Positions 32,206-42,900 of a DNA stretch of 64,000 bases are shown here, piece after piece. The position numbers and the translations under genes were made by a program. How positions within the stretch are numbered: the first letter of the stretch is position 1; each line of letters begins with the position of its first letter. Source of the DNA: Pseudomonas fluorescens (GTDB lineage Bacteria > Pseudomonadota > Gammaproteobacteria > Pseudomonadales > Pseudomonadaceae); the NCBI RefSeq assembly GCF_902497625.1, contig NZ_CABVGX010000001.1, positions 1-64,000 on the forward strand, in the 5' to 3' direction. Under the pieces are notes generated by a model that was not told the origin of the DNA, searched no databases, and was given only the letters and a program-made list of their open reading frames with translations.

Positions 32206-33042
32206 TCAAGGAAGAGGCGGCGTGTTGATTACGGTAATAACGCGTTGCGGGAACGGAATGCCGATCCCTTGCTGGCCCAAGGCGTCACGGGCTTTTTCGT
32301 TAAACATGAACATCAAATCCCAGTAGTCGGTATTCAACGCCCATATGCGCAGTGAGACGGTAATCGCGCTATCGCCCAACGTACTGACGACCACCACTGG
32401 GGCCGGGTCTTTCAGTACTCTTGGGTCTTTACTCAATTCCAGCAGCACCTGGCGTGCGATGCCCAGGTTGGCGGTGTAGTCCACGCCGACATCAAAGACG
32501 ACTTTACGTAAAGCCTCGCTGGAGTAGTTGGTAATGATGCCGTTGGAGATACTGCCATTGGGCACAACGATGCGTTTGTTATCGGTGCTAAGTATCACGG
32601 TGTGGAAAATGAGAATGGATTCCACGGTGCCATAAACTCCCTGGACTTCCACTGTATCGCCCACTTTAAAGGGACGGAAAAGCAGGATCAGAACGCCGCC
32701 AGCAAAGTTCGATAAACTGCCCTGGAGCGCCAAACCGATAGCCAGGCCTGCGGCGCCCAATGCGGCGACAAAGCTGGTGGTCTGAATACCGATCATCGAG
32801 GCCACACTGATGACCAGCATGATCTTCAGTGCAGTGCTGACCAGGTTGCCCACAAACTTTTGCAGGGTTTTATCGACACTGCGTTTTCCCAGCAACACGC
32901 CGACTCTTCCCGTGATCGTGCTGATGAGCCACCAACCAATGGCCAGTGTTGCAAACGCCAAGGTGAGATTAGCGCCATATTCCAGAACCACCGGCAGCCA
33001 CGTCTCGGTATGTTTTATGAGTTGATTAACATCAAAATCCAT
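32206..33042 (-). CDS. Small-conductance mechanosensitive channel (MscS)
   Basis: 278 residues, the size of E. coli MscS. Three membrane helices, with the pore helix GAAGLAIGLALQGSLSNFAGG at about 96-116, then the beta domain FRPFKVGDTVEVQGVYGTVE. It opens under hypo-osmotic shock to release solutes. Followed by a receiver and lipoprotein in the same direction. Confidence 0.95.
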   Translation of the reverse strand: MDFDVNQLIKHTETWLPVVLEYGANLTLAFATLAIGWWLISTITGRVGVLLGKRSVDKTLQKFVGNLVSTALKIMLVISVASMIGIQTTSFVAALGAAGLAIGLALQGSLSNFAGGVLILLFRPFKVGDTVEVQGVYGTVESILIFHTVILSTDNKRIVVPNGSISNGIITNYSSEALRKVVFDVGVDYTANLGIARQVLLELSKDPRVLKDPAPVVVVSTLGDSAITVSLRIWALNTDYWDLMFMFNEKARDALGQQGIGIPFPQRVITVINTPPLP

Positions 33043-33566
33043 GTTGCGCCTGCTTCATTGGTTTAGTTTAAAAGTCATCGGGTGTGCTCGAATCAAATAG
33101 ATAAAGCAATACGACCCCGTGACTGGATTCCCGAGTATCTAGCCGGGCCACGTGCTTCTAGAGTCTCTCGGTGGAGTGTCTGCCCGATGTAAGACTTGTC
33201 TTGTTTTTTCAAGGAAAGGGAAATATGGGGAGGTGGACTGGGGTGGGGTTGCTTCCACATTTCACTCGCCGTTGTTCCATGGGGCGATTGGAAGAGGCTC
33301 TTTGGCGTTGTGAAAGACATGTTTATTGTGCTTTTAGGACAAGTCCCATGGCCGTAAAGCCAAATAACACCGATGCTAAAACAACCTGATTGAAAGTAAG
33401 TTGCGGGCACTACCCAGTGGTGGTGATCAAAAATCGTATAGAGGTTGATGTCTCTCTGTTTAACTTTTTTATCAAGCGCTCTGCGGGTTATTTTCTAATG
33501 CGGCTGTTCCACTCTTCAGGTCATAAGGCTGGGCAATTATTTTATAAGTTTCGAGGATAATAAATC
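33043..33566. other. Intergenic region with two RRGAC-NN-GTCYY palindromes
   Basis: AAGACTTGTCTT (33191-33202, a perfect palindrome) and AGGACAAGTCCC (33336-33347) lie between divergent mscS and the carbonic anhydrase gene. No coding region with a family signature was found here. The palindromes are about 150 bp upstream of mscS and 220 bp upstream of the anhydrase start. Confidence 0.5.
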
Positions 33567-34277
33567 ATGATTCACCATAAGGCCCTGCTACTGCCTGGGT
33601 CAGTTTCACCCGATCAGGCCCTGCAAAACGTCGTGGAAGGATTTCTCCATTTTCATCATGAGGTGTTTCCGCAACAGGAAGAACTGTTCAAAAAGCTCGC
33701 CACGGCCCAGCGACCCAAAGTGATGTTTATTGCGTGTGCGGATTCAAGGATTGTTCCCGAGTTGATCACCCAGAGCGCCCCCGGCGACCTGTTTGTCACA
33801 CGTAATGTGGGCAATCTGGTGCCGGCTTACGGGCAGATCAACGGCGGCGTTTCCACGGCCATCGAATATGCAGTCCTGGTGTTGGGTGTTCAACACATCA
33901 TTATTTGCGGGCATTCCGATTGTGGTGCCATGCGTGCTGTGCTTAACCCACAGTCGCTGGAAAAAATGCCCACGGTCAAAGCCTGGTTGCGTCATGCCGA
34001 GGTCGCCAGGACCATGCTTCAGGAGAACGGCTGCTGCGCCACTGAAAGCGAAAGCATGCCCGTGCTCACCGAAGAGAATGTGATCGCCCAGTTGCAGCAC
34101 CTGCAGACACACCCTTGCGTGGCTTCACGCATTGCCAACGGCCAGTTATTCATTCACGGCTGGGTCTATAACATTCAAACCAGCGAAATCAGAGCGTACG
34201 ACGTGGACCAAGCGTGCTTCCTGCCGCTGGACAGCGTTCATTCAGTCCCCATGGCGACGCCTAAAACGCGCTTCTAA
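33567..34277 (+). CDS. Beta-class carbonic anhydrase
   Basis: 236 residues. Zinc ligands C57, H116 and C119, with the D59-R61 pair (CADSR) and HSDCGA. It interconverts CO2 and bicarbonate in the cytoplasm. The next gene is a SulP anion transporter, a pairing that suggests bicarbonate supply. The region carries a recurring palindrome about 220 bp upstream. Confidence 0.95.
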   Translation: MIHHKALLLPGSVSPDQALQNVVEGFLHFHHEVFPQQEELFKKLATAQRPKVMFIACADSRIVPELITQSAPGDLFVTRNVGNLVPAYGQINGGVSTAIEYAVLVLGVQHIIICGHSDCGAMRAVLNPQSLEKMPTVKAWLRHAEVARTMLQENGCCATESESMPVLTEENVIAQLQHLQTHPCVASRIANGQLFIHGWVYNIQTSEIRAYDVDQACFLPLDSVHSVPMATPKTRF

Positions 34278-34359
34278 CCAGTCCTGACCGTTAAGGCCAT
34301 GGCTGTCGAGCTGACAGCCCGGCATTGCTATGTCTTTAGAAAATATCGGGAGAGCACTC

Positions 34360-35916
34360 ATGATGCCTGCTGCGCAGTTAAAAGCGCTTTTACCGCGGGA
34401 GCTCTTGGCTTCCGTGGTTGTATTTCTGGTCGCCTTGCCTTTGTGCATGGGTATTGCGATCGCTTCGGGCATGCCGCCGGCCAAGGGCTTGATTACCGGT
34501 ATCATCGGCGGGTTGGTGGTGGGCTGGTGTGCCGGATCGCCGTTGCAGGTGAGTGGTCCGGCAGCGGGTTTGGTGGTATTGGTTTTCGAAATCGTGCGTC
34601 AGCATGGCCTGGCCATGTTGGGGCCGATTGTGCTGCTGGCAGGTTTGCTGCAATTGCTGGCGGGACGCTTTCAGCTGGGCTGCTGGTTTCGTGTGACAGC
34701 CCCTTCGGTGGTGTACGGAATGTTGGCAGGCATCGGCGTGCTGATCGTGCTGTCCCAACTGCATGTGATGCTTGACGGAGTGCCGATGCCCTCGGGGCTA
34801 AATAATCTGGCCGGATTCCCGACCGCGCTGTTCCAGGCGCTGCCGACCCTGGGCGCCGGCATCGGCTGGGAGGCCGGATTGTTGGGCTTGTCGACGATCA
34901 TGGTGATGTGGCTGTGGGACAAGTGGCGCCCGAAATCACTCCGCTTTGTTCCTGGGGCACTGTTGGGTGTAGGTCTGGCGACGTTAGCCAGTTTGGCCTT
35001 GGCGTTGCAGGTCAAGCGTGTAGATGTGCCAGAGAACCTGGCGGACGCCATCGACTGGCTGCGTTTTTCTGATCTGCTGAATCTTGCCGATCCCAACCTG
35101 TTGATCGCGGCATTCGCCCTGGCGTTTATTGCCAGTGCCGAAACCCTGTTATCTGCAGCTGCCGTGGACCGCATGCACAACGGACAGCGCTCGGACTTTG
35201 ACCAGGAATTGGTGTCTCAGGGCGTTGGCAATATGCTCTGCGGTCTGGTCGGCGCTTTGCCGATGACCGGTGTGATCGTGCGCAGCTCGGCCAACGTTCA
35301 GGCCGGGGCTACCACCCGACTTTCGGCCATGTTTCATGGTCTATGGCTCCTGGCCTTTGTACTGCTGCTGTCAAGCGTATTGCAAAGTATCCCGGTAGCC
35401 AGCCTGGCGGGTGTGCTGGTCTATACCGGAATCAAACTGGTAGACATCAAAGCCTTTCGTGCCCTTGGCCGTTATGGGCGCATACCGATGCTGACGTATG
35501 CCGCCACGGCCCTGGCGATTATCTTCACTGACTTGCTCACCGGCGTGCTGATCGGCTTCGCCCTGACCTTGCTCAACTTGGCCTGGAAGGGGTCGCGTTT
35601 GAAGATCACCCTGGTCCATCGCCCCGAGCATGGTGAGTTGGAATTGCGCTTGACCGGTGCAGCTACATTCCTGAAAGTCCCGGCGCTGACCCGGATTTTG
35701 TCGTCCGTACCGGCAGGTAGTACGGTGCATGTGCCGCTCAATAACCTGCGCTACATCGACCATTCGTGCCTCGAGTATCTGCAGGAGTGGGGGCGGGCCA
35801 ATGCGGCCAACGGTTCAACCTTGGTGATGGACGCGCGAGGCGTCAAGCGTCGGCTGGAAGGGCGTCTACGCACCACGGCAGGTTTGGGGTCGCCCAAGGC
35901 TAAACAGTCAACTTGA
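34360..35916 (+). CDS. SulP-family anion transporter
   Basis: 518 residues from the ATG at 34360 (GGGAG upstream; the ATG at 34330 has none). About 11-12 membrane segments, the SulP motif SGMPPAKGLITGIIGGLV, a second conserved stretch FIASAETLLSAAAVDRMHNG, and a C-terminal STAS-like domain (TVHVPLNNLRYIDHSCLEYL). SulP members of this type carry bicarbonate or sulphate. A stem with no T-run (34301-34319) lies between it and the anhydrase gene. Confidence 0.93.
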   Translation: MMPAAQLKALLPRELLASVVVFLVALPLCMGIAIASGMPPAKGLITGIIGGLVVGWCAGSPLQVSGPAAGLVVLVFEIVRQHGLAMLGPIVLLAGLLQLLAGRFQLGCWFRVTAPSVVYGMLAGIGVLIVLSQLHVMLDGVPMPSGLNNLAGFPTALFQALPTLGAGIGWEAGLLGLSTIMVMWLWDKWRPKSLRFVPGALLGVGLATLASLALALQVKRVDVPENLADAIDWLRFSDLLNLADPNLLIAAFALAFIASAETLLSAAAVDRMHNGQRSDFDQELVSQGVGNMLCGLVGALPMTGVIVRSSANVQAGATTRLSAMFHGLWLLAFVLLLSSVLQSIPVASLAGVLVYTGIKLVDIKAFRALGRYGRIPMLTYAATALAIIFTDLLTGVLIGFALTLLNLAWKGSRLKITLVHRPEHGELELRLTGAATFLKVPALTRILSSVPAGSTVHVPLNNLRYIDHSCLEYLQEWGRANAANGSTLVMDARGVKRRLEGRLRTTAGLGSPKAKQST

Positions 35917-35971
35917 CGGGATAACTTCGCAGCGTCCGAAGGGAAGGGCGCTTCTATCACTGACCACCATT

Positions 35972-36006
35972 GGCCCCCTCGCTTGAACAAGGCGTGGGGG
36001 CTTTTG
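35972..36006 (+). terminator. Terminator after the SulP gene
   Basis: GGCCCCC (35972-35978) pairs with GGGGGCT just before TTTTG, across a loop that partly pairs further (TCGC with GGCG). It fits a rho-independent terminator 56 bases after the stop. The rest of the 345-bp gap to the NlpC gene holds no gene. Confidence 0.65.
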
Positions 36007-36181
36007 TGCAACCACGGTTCAGCAAATAAGGAACAGTACGGTGATTACTTGGTAGATCTCGCTATCTTCAATCGAAGCGGCTCAACTATTCATATTACGG
36101 TGCTTTGGATGAACGCTTGGCGGATCTATTCAAATTCATAATTTTCCGTACGTCGGCCCAGCACTATTGTGGATTTTGATT

Positions 36182-36193
36182 AGGACAAATCCT
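36182..36193. promoter_or_regulatory. RRGAC-NN-GTCYY palindrome variant
   Basis: AGGACAAATCCT, inside a larger TAGGA-CAAA-TCCTA palindrome, 69 bases upstream of the NlpC/P60 start. One mismatch to the consensus but the best symmetric copy. It resembles RcsB-type boxes. Confidence 0.4.
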
Positions 36194-36261
36194 ATGTGGT
36201 GAATAGGCCTTGATAAATACCATGTGCTCCAGTTGTTTAGATTCTCTTACTGGTATGCATC

Positions 36262-36774
36262 ATGGCAAAGCTAACATTGATCTTATTGATCACTCATCTG
36301 TTTTCGGGCAACCTTTTCGCGTCGAATGAACAGGAGGCCGGTATAAATATCGCCTACATGAGTCAGGTTTCAAGTCTCAACAGAGATAACACAAAGCGCG
36401 TGGATAAAGTCATTGGCCGTGCTCATGAACTCATTGGAACGCCGTACCGCTGGGGCGGCGCCTCTGTCAGCAAAGGTTTCGATTGCAGTGGGCTGTTGTT
36501 CTATCTGTTTCGCAGTGAAGCGGGGATTAACATTCCGCGGACCACGACCGCTATGTTGAATTCGAATGCCAAAACTGTTCTTCGACATAATCTTAAAAGC
36601 GGCGACGCGGTGTTTTTCAAACACAACGGGCGCGGTCGCATGAAGCATGTCGGCATCTATATTGGGAATGATAAATTTATTCACTCTCCCAGAACAGGGA
36701 AAAGCATTCGCATTGATTCGTTGTCAAATAAATATTGGAATAAAAGCTATTTAACCGCTAAGCGGTTTCATTAA
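36262..36774 (+). CDS. NlpC/P60-family cell-wall peptidase, secreted
   Basis: 170 residues. Signal peptide MAKLTLILLITHLFSGNLFA. Catalytic set C75 (FDCSGLLF), H129 (MKHVGIYIG) and H141 (FIHSP), as in C40 endopeptidases that cut D-Glu to diaminopimelate bonds. No lipobox. Low GC for this region. The recurring palindrome in front of it would link cell-wall trimming to the adhesin regulon. Confidence 0.92.
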   Translation: MAKLTLILLITHLFSGNLFASNEQEAGINIAYMSQVSSLNRDNTKRVDKVIGRAHELIGTPYRWGGASVSKGFDCSGLLFYLFRSEAGINIPRTTTAMLNSNAKTVLRHNLKSGDAVFFKHNGRGRMKHVGIYIGNDKFIHSPRTGKSIRIDSLSNKYWNKSYLTAKRFH

Positions 36775-36821
36775 CCGCCTGCCGCGCCGCTGCACCCTTG
36801 CGGATGCAGCGACGAGGTCAT

Positions 36822-38363
36822 TCAGTCGACCAGATGAGTTGCCAGTGCCTGGACGCGGAGCAGGTCGCCCTTGGCTGCCTTGGTCACGCCGCTGCCGTAT
36901 TCCGGGTCTGCCTTGTAGAGGAATGACAGGATGCGGTGTTTACTCACATCGTCTGCACTGGCCAGCGAAGCGCCGAAACTGTTGATCAAATCCTGGCGCT
37001 CTCTGCTGCTGAACGAGCGATACAAGTCTCCCGCTTGCTTGAAGTTTTGCTCTCGCTGGATTTTTACCTGTTGAGTGCTGCCGGACAGCGAGAGCGAGCT
37101 GTAGCGTGCACCAGGAGTTTCTTCACGCGGCAGTAATCGGCTGGGCTGGTAGTTGGTGCCGGCGCTGGTGCTGGCCGAATTCATCGCGCCATCCTGATTA
37201 CCGTTGTTGACGGCAGCTTTCGAGGCATTGATCGGCAGTTGCAGGGCATTGGCGCCTAAGCGGTACATCCGGGTATCGGCGTAGGAAAACAGTCGCCCTT
37301 GCAGCAATTTGTCTTCTGACGGTTCGATGCCCGGAATCAGATTGGAAGGGGCCATGGCGACCTGTTCGGTTTCCAGGAAGACGTTGGCCGGGTTGCGGTT
37401 GAGCACCATCTGTCCGACTTTGCGCATGGGCACGTCAGGCCATACCTTTGTGGCGTCCAGCGGGTCGAAAAGGTAAGTGGTGAGTGCCTCAGGCTTCAGC
37501 ACTTGCACATACAGGTCCCACTTGGGGAAATTGCCTTTATTGATATTTGTAACCAGATCCTGAGTCATGTGGCTGTAATTGGCGCCTTGCACGCTGGCGA
37601 CATCCTTGGGTGACAGGTTGCGAATGCCTTGCTGGCTCTTCCAGTGAAACTTGACGTAATGCACGTCGTTCTTGGCATTAACAAACTTGTAGGCATGTAC
37701 ACCGTTGCCATTCATCTCGCGGTAGCTGGCTGGAATGCCGGCGTTGGAGTACAGCTCGGTCAAGGTGCGGGTGGCCTCGGGCGTATGGGAGAAGAAATCA
37801 AATCGGCGGGAGTCGTCGTCCAGGTTGGTGCGCGGGTCCGGTTTGAATGCGTGAACCATGTCCGGGAATTTGATTGCGTCGCGGATGAAAAAAGTCGGGA
37901 AGTTATTGCCCACCAAGTCCCAGTTGCCGTCGGCGGTGTAAAACTTGGTGGCGAAGCCGCGAGGATCCCGCAGGGTCTCTGGCGAGTGATTACCATGGAC
38001 CACCGATGAGAAGCGAACGAATACTGGAGTGACCGTGCCCGAGGTGAAAAGCCTGGCTTTGGTCAGGTCGCTCAAGGTGTCAGTGGCGGTGAACACGCCG
38101 TGGGCACCCGTGCCCCGTGCGTGCACTACGCGCTCCGGGATGCGTTCGCGGTCGAAGCGTTGGAGTTTCTGGATCAAGTGCACATCTTGTAGCAACACCG
38201 GGCCGTTGGGACCGGCGGTTTGCGAGTTCTGATTGTCCCCGACAGCTGCACCGTTGTCTCCCGTCAGGTTGGCAGCGTGAACAGCAAAGGGCAGGGCACT
38301 GGTAGTGACCAGGCAGAGTAATCGCGAACGGGACGATAAGTTCAGACGGTGGTTGACCGACAT
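36822..38363 (-). CDS. katB: Periplasmic catalase KatB
   Basis: 513 residues from the ATG at 38363, with GGAG upstream; longer starts at 38471 would add an uncharged leader that spoils the signal peptide. The mature protein opens LTGDNGAAVGDNQNSQTAGP, catalytic His in VVHARGTGAHGVF, and haem-ligand Tyr in FSYADTRMYRLG. It removes H2O2. Length equals P. aeruginosa KatB. The 407-bp leader up to 38770 holds half-conserved palindromes. Confidence 0.94.
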   Translation of the reverse strand: MSVNHRLNLSSRSRLLCLVTTSALPFAVHAANLTGDNGAAVGDNQNSQTAGPNGPVLLQDVHLIQKLQRFDRERIPERVVHARGTGAHGVFTATDTLSDLTKARLFTSGTVTPVFVRFSSVVHGNHSPETLRDPRGFATKFYTADGNWDLVGNNFPTFFIRDAIKFPDMVHAFKPDPRTNLDDDSRRFDFFSHTPEATRTLTELYSNAGIPASYREMNGNGVHAYKFVNAKNDVHYVKFHWKSQQGIRNLSPKDVASVQGANYSHMTQDLVTNINKGNFPKWDLYVQVLKPEALTTYLFDPLDATKVWPDVPMRKVGQMVLNRNPANVFLETEQVAMAPSNLIPGIEPSEDKLLQGRLFSYADTRMYRLGANALQLPINASKAAVNNGNQDGAMNSASTSAGTNYQPSRLLPREETPGARYSSLSLSGSTQQVKIQREQNFKQAGDLYRSFSSRERQDLINSFGASLASADDVSKHRILSFLYKADPEYGSGVTKAAKGDLLRVQALATHLVD

Positions 38364-38770
38364 AAAAAGCTCCAGCATTGGATGGGTTAAGGAAGAACAT
38401 TCGTTGACCCGAGGAAGTTTCACCGGGGAACAATGGCGGAACGATTTTTCGCCAAGTACGTTCTCCAGCATTTGCCAGAACGGTGGGCAGTTTATGTAAG
38501 AACCGTCTCAAAATGAGTAGGGGATTTAATCGTCGTTATTGTGCAGGCATTTAAGACGGATCTTAAAGCTTAACGATGTGGGCATGGTTACCCTCGACAG
38601 CTCTCAACGAGGCATCGATTTAATCCTGAACGTTACAACCCGTTGTTATTGCAGTTGGCGAAGGTATGGGATTTGTCTTGAAAATTTACAGGTCGTTTCT
38701 TTCGGGTGCCTGAGCGGCCTATGCTTGCCCATAAAGGAATAATTAATTCCACGGGATGAAGAGGTGTTAA
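38364..38770. promoter_or_regulatory. katB/regulator intergenic region with palindrome
   Basis: GGGATTTGTCTT (38668-38679) lies 92 bases upstream of the regulator start; a weaker AAGAACCGTCTC (38498-38509) lies 135 bases upstream of katB. No gene was recognised in the 407 bp. Confidence 0.35.
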
Positions 38771-39451
38771 ATGTCGAGCTTGATCAGAGTCGGAGTGCTC
38801 GATGAACATGAAATGATGCCTGGTGGCCTGCATCTACACCTGGCGGGTCAGCCAGGTATCGCAGTGGCGGGTACTTACAGGCGGGCGAGCGATGCATTGT
38901 CTGCGGCCGGGCAGGGCGGCATAGATCTTTTATTGGTTGGCTATGCGCTTCAAGATATTAATGGCCAGCATGTTATCAAAACCCTGACAGCCCATTATCC
39001 GGAAATTCGCACACTGGTCTTCCTGGCCGAGCCGTGCCCGGCGACGGCAACGTTGCTGCTCGGCATGGGGGGTCACGGTATTGTCTGCAAGCGTGAACCG
39101 CTTGAGGTGTGTGCATCTGCCATTCGTACGCTGGCGGCTGGACAGCGTTATCTGTCTGCCAGCATCACGATGGTTGAAGACGCCGGGATGCCGGGGACAG
39201 CGGTTGATACAAGCGATTTCGAACCTGCATTACTCTCCCATCCCGCGTTGTCTCAGCGCGAAAGAGAGGTGCTGCGCCTGTACATTACCGGTCTGACCGT
39301 GACCCGGATTGCTGAAATGTCCCACCGAAGCTTGAAAACGGTGAGCACTCAGAAACTGGCGGCTCACCGCAAGCTGGGGTTGAAAAATGATATCGATCTG
39401 TTCAGAAGATTGTCGCGGTACGAGCTGGATGGGCCTTCTACAACCTTGTAA
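38771..39451 (+). CDS. NarL/LuxR-type regulator with degenerate receiver
   Basis: 226 residues. Receiver begins LIRVGVLDEHEMM (acidic D11, E12) but the phospho-acceptor Asp is replaced by G57 in LLLVGYALQD. The C-terminal HTH is intact: LSQREREVLRLYITGLTVTR and LKTVSTQKLAAHRKLGL. It cannot be phosphorylated normally, so it is probably constitutive or regulated by dimerisation. Homologous to the regulator at 56700 in the HTH (KTVS.QK.AA.RKL). Confidence 0.9.
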   Translation: MSSLIRVGVLDEHEMMPGGLHLHLAGQPGIAVAGTYRRASDALSAAGQGGIDLLLVGYALQDINGQHVIKTLTAHYPEIRTLVFLAEPCPATATLLLGMGGHGIVCKREPLEVCASAIRTLAAGQRYLSASITMVEDAGMPGTAVDTSDFEPALLSHPALSQREREVLRLYITGLTVTRIAEMSHRSLKTVSTQKLAAHRKLGLKNDIDLFRRLSRYELDGPSTTL

Positions 39452-39951
39452 GAAATAACCAGCGTCTATGAAGGGGAATAACGCTCTCGCCATAGACAGT
39501 GCGAGAGGGGTGTGCCGCAGAATCTTTCTCAAAGTCGAACAAGATTATATTCGTGAAATAAATGCTACGGGCCATTTTTTGGGACAAGTCTCAAGGACTC
39601 GTCGAAGTCTTAAGTCCATGATTAATGTGCCCCACGGATGGGGCGTCTACTGTGTGTTTCAAGTGTAAGAAGTCTGCTCTTTCTCCGTCAGGGGAAGTCC
39701 GACTTTAATTCCAGTGCTGTCTTCGCCCGCCTTGTGCGGGCTTTTTTTTGAATCCGGTCAACTGAATGGAAGAAATATTCACGATGGCACAGCGCAGCGT
39801 TTTGAGACCGTTCTTATAGTGCGCCGCAGAGGTTTTTAGGAGAATTCCTACATCCCAAGAGTTCCTGCACCAGGAGTGACTTGGTGGATTAACCAGCAAG
39901 CCGGACAAACCGGTGTAACGACCAACCTGACTAATTGAAAAGGCAGACCAC
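39452..39951. promoter_or_regulatory. Adhesin upstream region
   Basis: GGGACAAGTCTC (39581-39592) lies 360 bases upstream of the adhesin start. No other gene is evident in the 500 bp. A strong terminator at 39725-39749 separates this part from the adhesin leader, so the adhesin promoter must lie after it or the terminator be regulated. Confidence 0.4.
39725..39749 (+). terminator. Strong terminator upstream of the adhesin
   Basis: GCCCGC-CTTGT-GCGGGC followed by eight Ts. A perfect rho-independent form. It ends transcription from the regulator or closes a short leader RNA. Confidence 0.85.
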
Positions 39952-42900
39952 GTGAACGCTAACGCAGTCAATGTTGCCGTAGTAGACGGCAAAACAATTA
40001 CCCAAACGGTGGAACTTTCCACTGTCAAAAACGGCCAGCCGGTGCGCATCAAAGCGGTGCAAGGCGGCCAATACATTCTGGGTGAAGGTGAAAAAGGCAT
40101 TGCGCCGGAAAACATCACCATCAAACGTGTGGGCAAAGACCTGCACGTCGCCCTCGAAGGCAGCGATCCGGATCAACCACAGCTGATCATCGAAGACTTC
40201 GAAGGCAGCGGCGGCCAGCTGGTAGGTATCGGCGAAGACGGCTCTTACTACCCCTACATCTCCTCCGATGCCGAACAGGATCGCTCTGCTGCCTTCCTGA
40301 TCGACGGCGTTGACGCACCGCAAGTACTGGGCTCCCAGGAGCTGACCGGCTTCGGCAATGGCCTGGTGGCCGGCAGTGGCATCGGTTGGTTCTGGCCGGC
40401 GCTGCTGGGTCTGGGCGCGCTGGGTTTGCTGGGCGGTATCTACGCCGCTACCCGTGACGATGACAAAGATAACAACCCTGGCGTGGTTGCTCCCGCTCCC
40501 AACACGCCTTTCGTGGGCGGTGCTACCGATAACGTCGGTGCTGACCAGGGTCCGATCTCCAAGGGCGGTTCTACCGATGACACCACCCCGACCTTCAGTG
40601 GTACGGGTACCCCCGGCAACATCATCATTATCAAAGACAACGACAAGCCGATTGGCGAAGTCACCATCGGTGACGATGGCAAGTGGACCTTCACCCCGAC
40701 GACGCCGCTGCCTGAAGGCGAGCATTCGATCATCGTTGTCGAGAAGGACAAGGACGGCAACGTCAGCAAGCCGTCCGACGAGTTCGATTTCATCGTCGAC
40801 ATCACCGCACCGGGCCAGTCCTCGATTGACGCGATCACCGACGACTTCGGTCCTCAGCACGGTGAGATTGCGCGAAATGGCCTGACCGATGACAACACCC
40901 CGACCCTCAGCGGTAAGGCCGAGGCCGGCTCCACACTCGAGATTTACGCCAACGGCGTAAAAATCGGTGAGACCACCGTCAACCCTGATGGCACCTGGTC
41001 CTACACCCCGTCGCCGGCCCTGGCCGATGGCACTTACGAGTTCACCACCGTCGCCACGGATGCAGCCGGTAATGTCGGCCTGCCATCGGACCCGTACATC
41101 ATCATCGTTGACACCGACGGCCCGGGCAAACCAGGCATTGGCACCGGCGGTATTGAAGAAGCAGTGGACAACGTCGGGACCATCATTGGCGACATCGGCA
41201 ACGGCGGCGTGACCGATGACGACACCCCGACCTTCAGTGGCGGCGGCCTGAACCCGGGCGACAAGGTCAGCATCATTGATAATGGTGTTGTCATCGGCGA
41301 AGTCGTTGTGGGCGACGACGGTCGTTGGGAGTTCACTCCGGACCCGGCGCTGTCTGAAGGTCCGCACCCGATTACCGTCATTGTTACCGACCCGCTGGAT
41401 CGCGTCAGCGAACCGTCCGACCCGTACATCGTGATCGTTGACAAGACCCCCCCGGCCAAGCCCGGCGCTGGCACTGGCGGTATTGAAGAAGCCATCGACA
41501 ACGTGGGCCCTATCACCGGTGACATCGGCAATGGCGGCACCACCGATGACGGCACGCCGACCATCGGCGGCGTTGGCCTGGTGCCTGGTGACAAAGTCAC
41601 CATCATCGATGGCGGCGTCGTCATCGGCGAAACCATCGTCAAGGACGATGGCAGCTGGGAATTCACACCGGATCCGGCTCTGGCCGAGGGCTCGCACCCG
41701 ATCACCGTGATCGTGACTGACCCGGCGGGTAACGCGAGCGAGCCGTCCGACCCTTACATCATCATTGTCGACACGCTTGCGCCAGTAGCGCCAACCATCG
41801 GCAGCGTGATCGATGACCAGGGCGGAGTTACTGGCCCGATCAATCCTGGCGATACCACGGACGATGCCCAGCCAGTCATTAGCGGTACCGCCGAGGCCGG
41901 TAGCACCGTCATCATCTACGACAATGGCATCGAAATCGGCCGCACAATTGCCAACCCGGACGGTAGCTGGAACTACATGCCTGTCCCGCCACTGCTCAAT
42001 GGTCCGCATGACCTCACCGCGAGGGCCGAAGACTCCGCAGGCAATATCAGTGATCCGTCGAACAACGTCGACTTCGATCTGGCGGCGGGTGGTTTGCCAC
42101 CTGCACCGAGCATCACCGGTGTTACCGATGACGTAGCTGATGGTATCGGCAACATCATGCCGGGTGGCAGCACCAACGACACCACACCTGAAGTTACCGG
42201 TACCGCAGCGCATCCTTCAACCGTCACGCTCTACGCCAATGGTGTTGCGGTAGGTACCGCCACCACCACGGATGCCTCGGGTGCCTGGAGCATTACTCCG
42301 AACCCGCCGCTGCCTGAGGGCCTGACCAACCTGACCGCCACCGCCACCAACGCGGCCGGCAACGAAAGTGCCCCGACCGGCGAATATCCGATCAATGTCG
42401 ACATCACCCCGCCAGCGGCGGCCGATGCCAGCGAACTTGAAGACAACGTCGGCGCGATCACCGGACCGATTACCAGCGGTGACACCACCGATGACAACAC
42501 CCCGACCTTCAGCGGTACGGCTGAGCCCAACACCACGCTGATCATTTATGACAACGGTGTCGAGATCGGTCGTGTGCCGGTGGATGGCAATGGTGACTGG
42601 AGCTTCACACCGGCACCGCCGTTGGCCGATGGTGCCCACAGCCTCAGCTCCGAAGTGGTCGACGCAGCGGGTAACCGCAGCCCGCAAAGCACGCCGATCG
42701 ATTTCACCGTCGATACCAGTGCCGTGGCCATCAGTATCGAGCAAGTGCTGGACGACGTAGGGCCGAACCAGGCTCCGCTGGCCAGCGGGGGGGTTACCGA
42801 CGACTCCACGCCGACCCTGACCGGCCAGGCCACTCCAGGCTCGACGGTCAACATCTACCTCAATGGTGTATTGCACCAGGCCGGCGTGCCGGTCAATGCC

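Noticed and set aside
39931..42213. Very long open frame on the minus strand (760 codons)
   Set aside because: It is the shadow of the adhesin repeats; its composition (Arg, Val, Asp strings) has no family likeness and no ribosome site.
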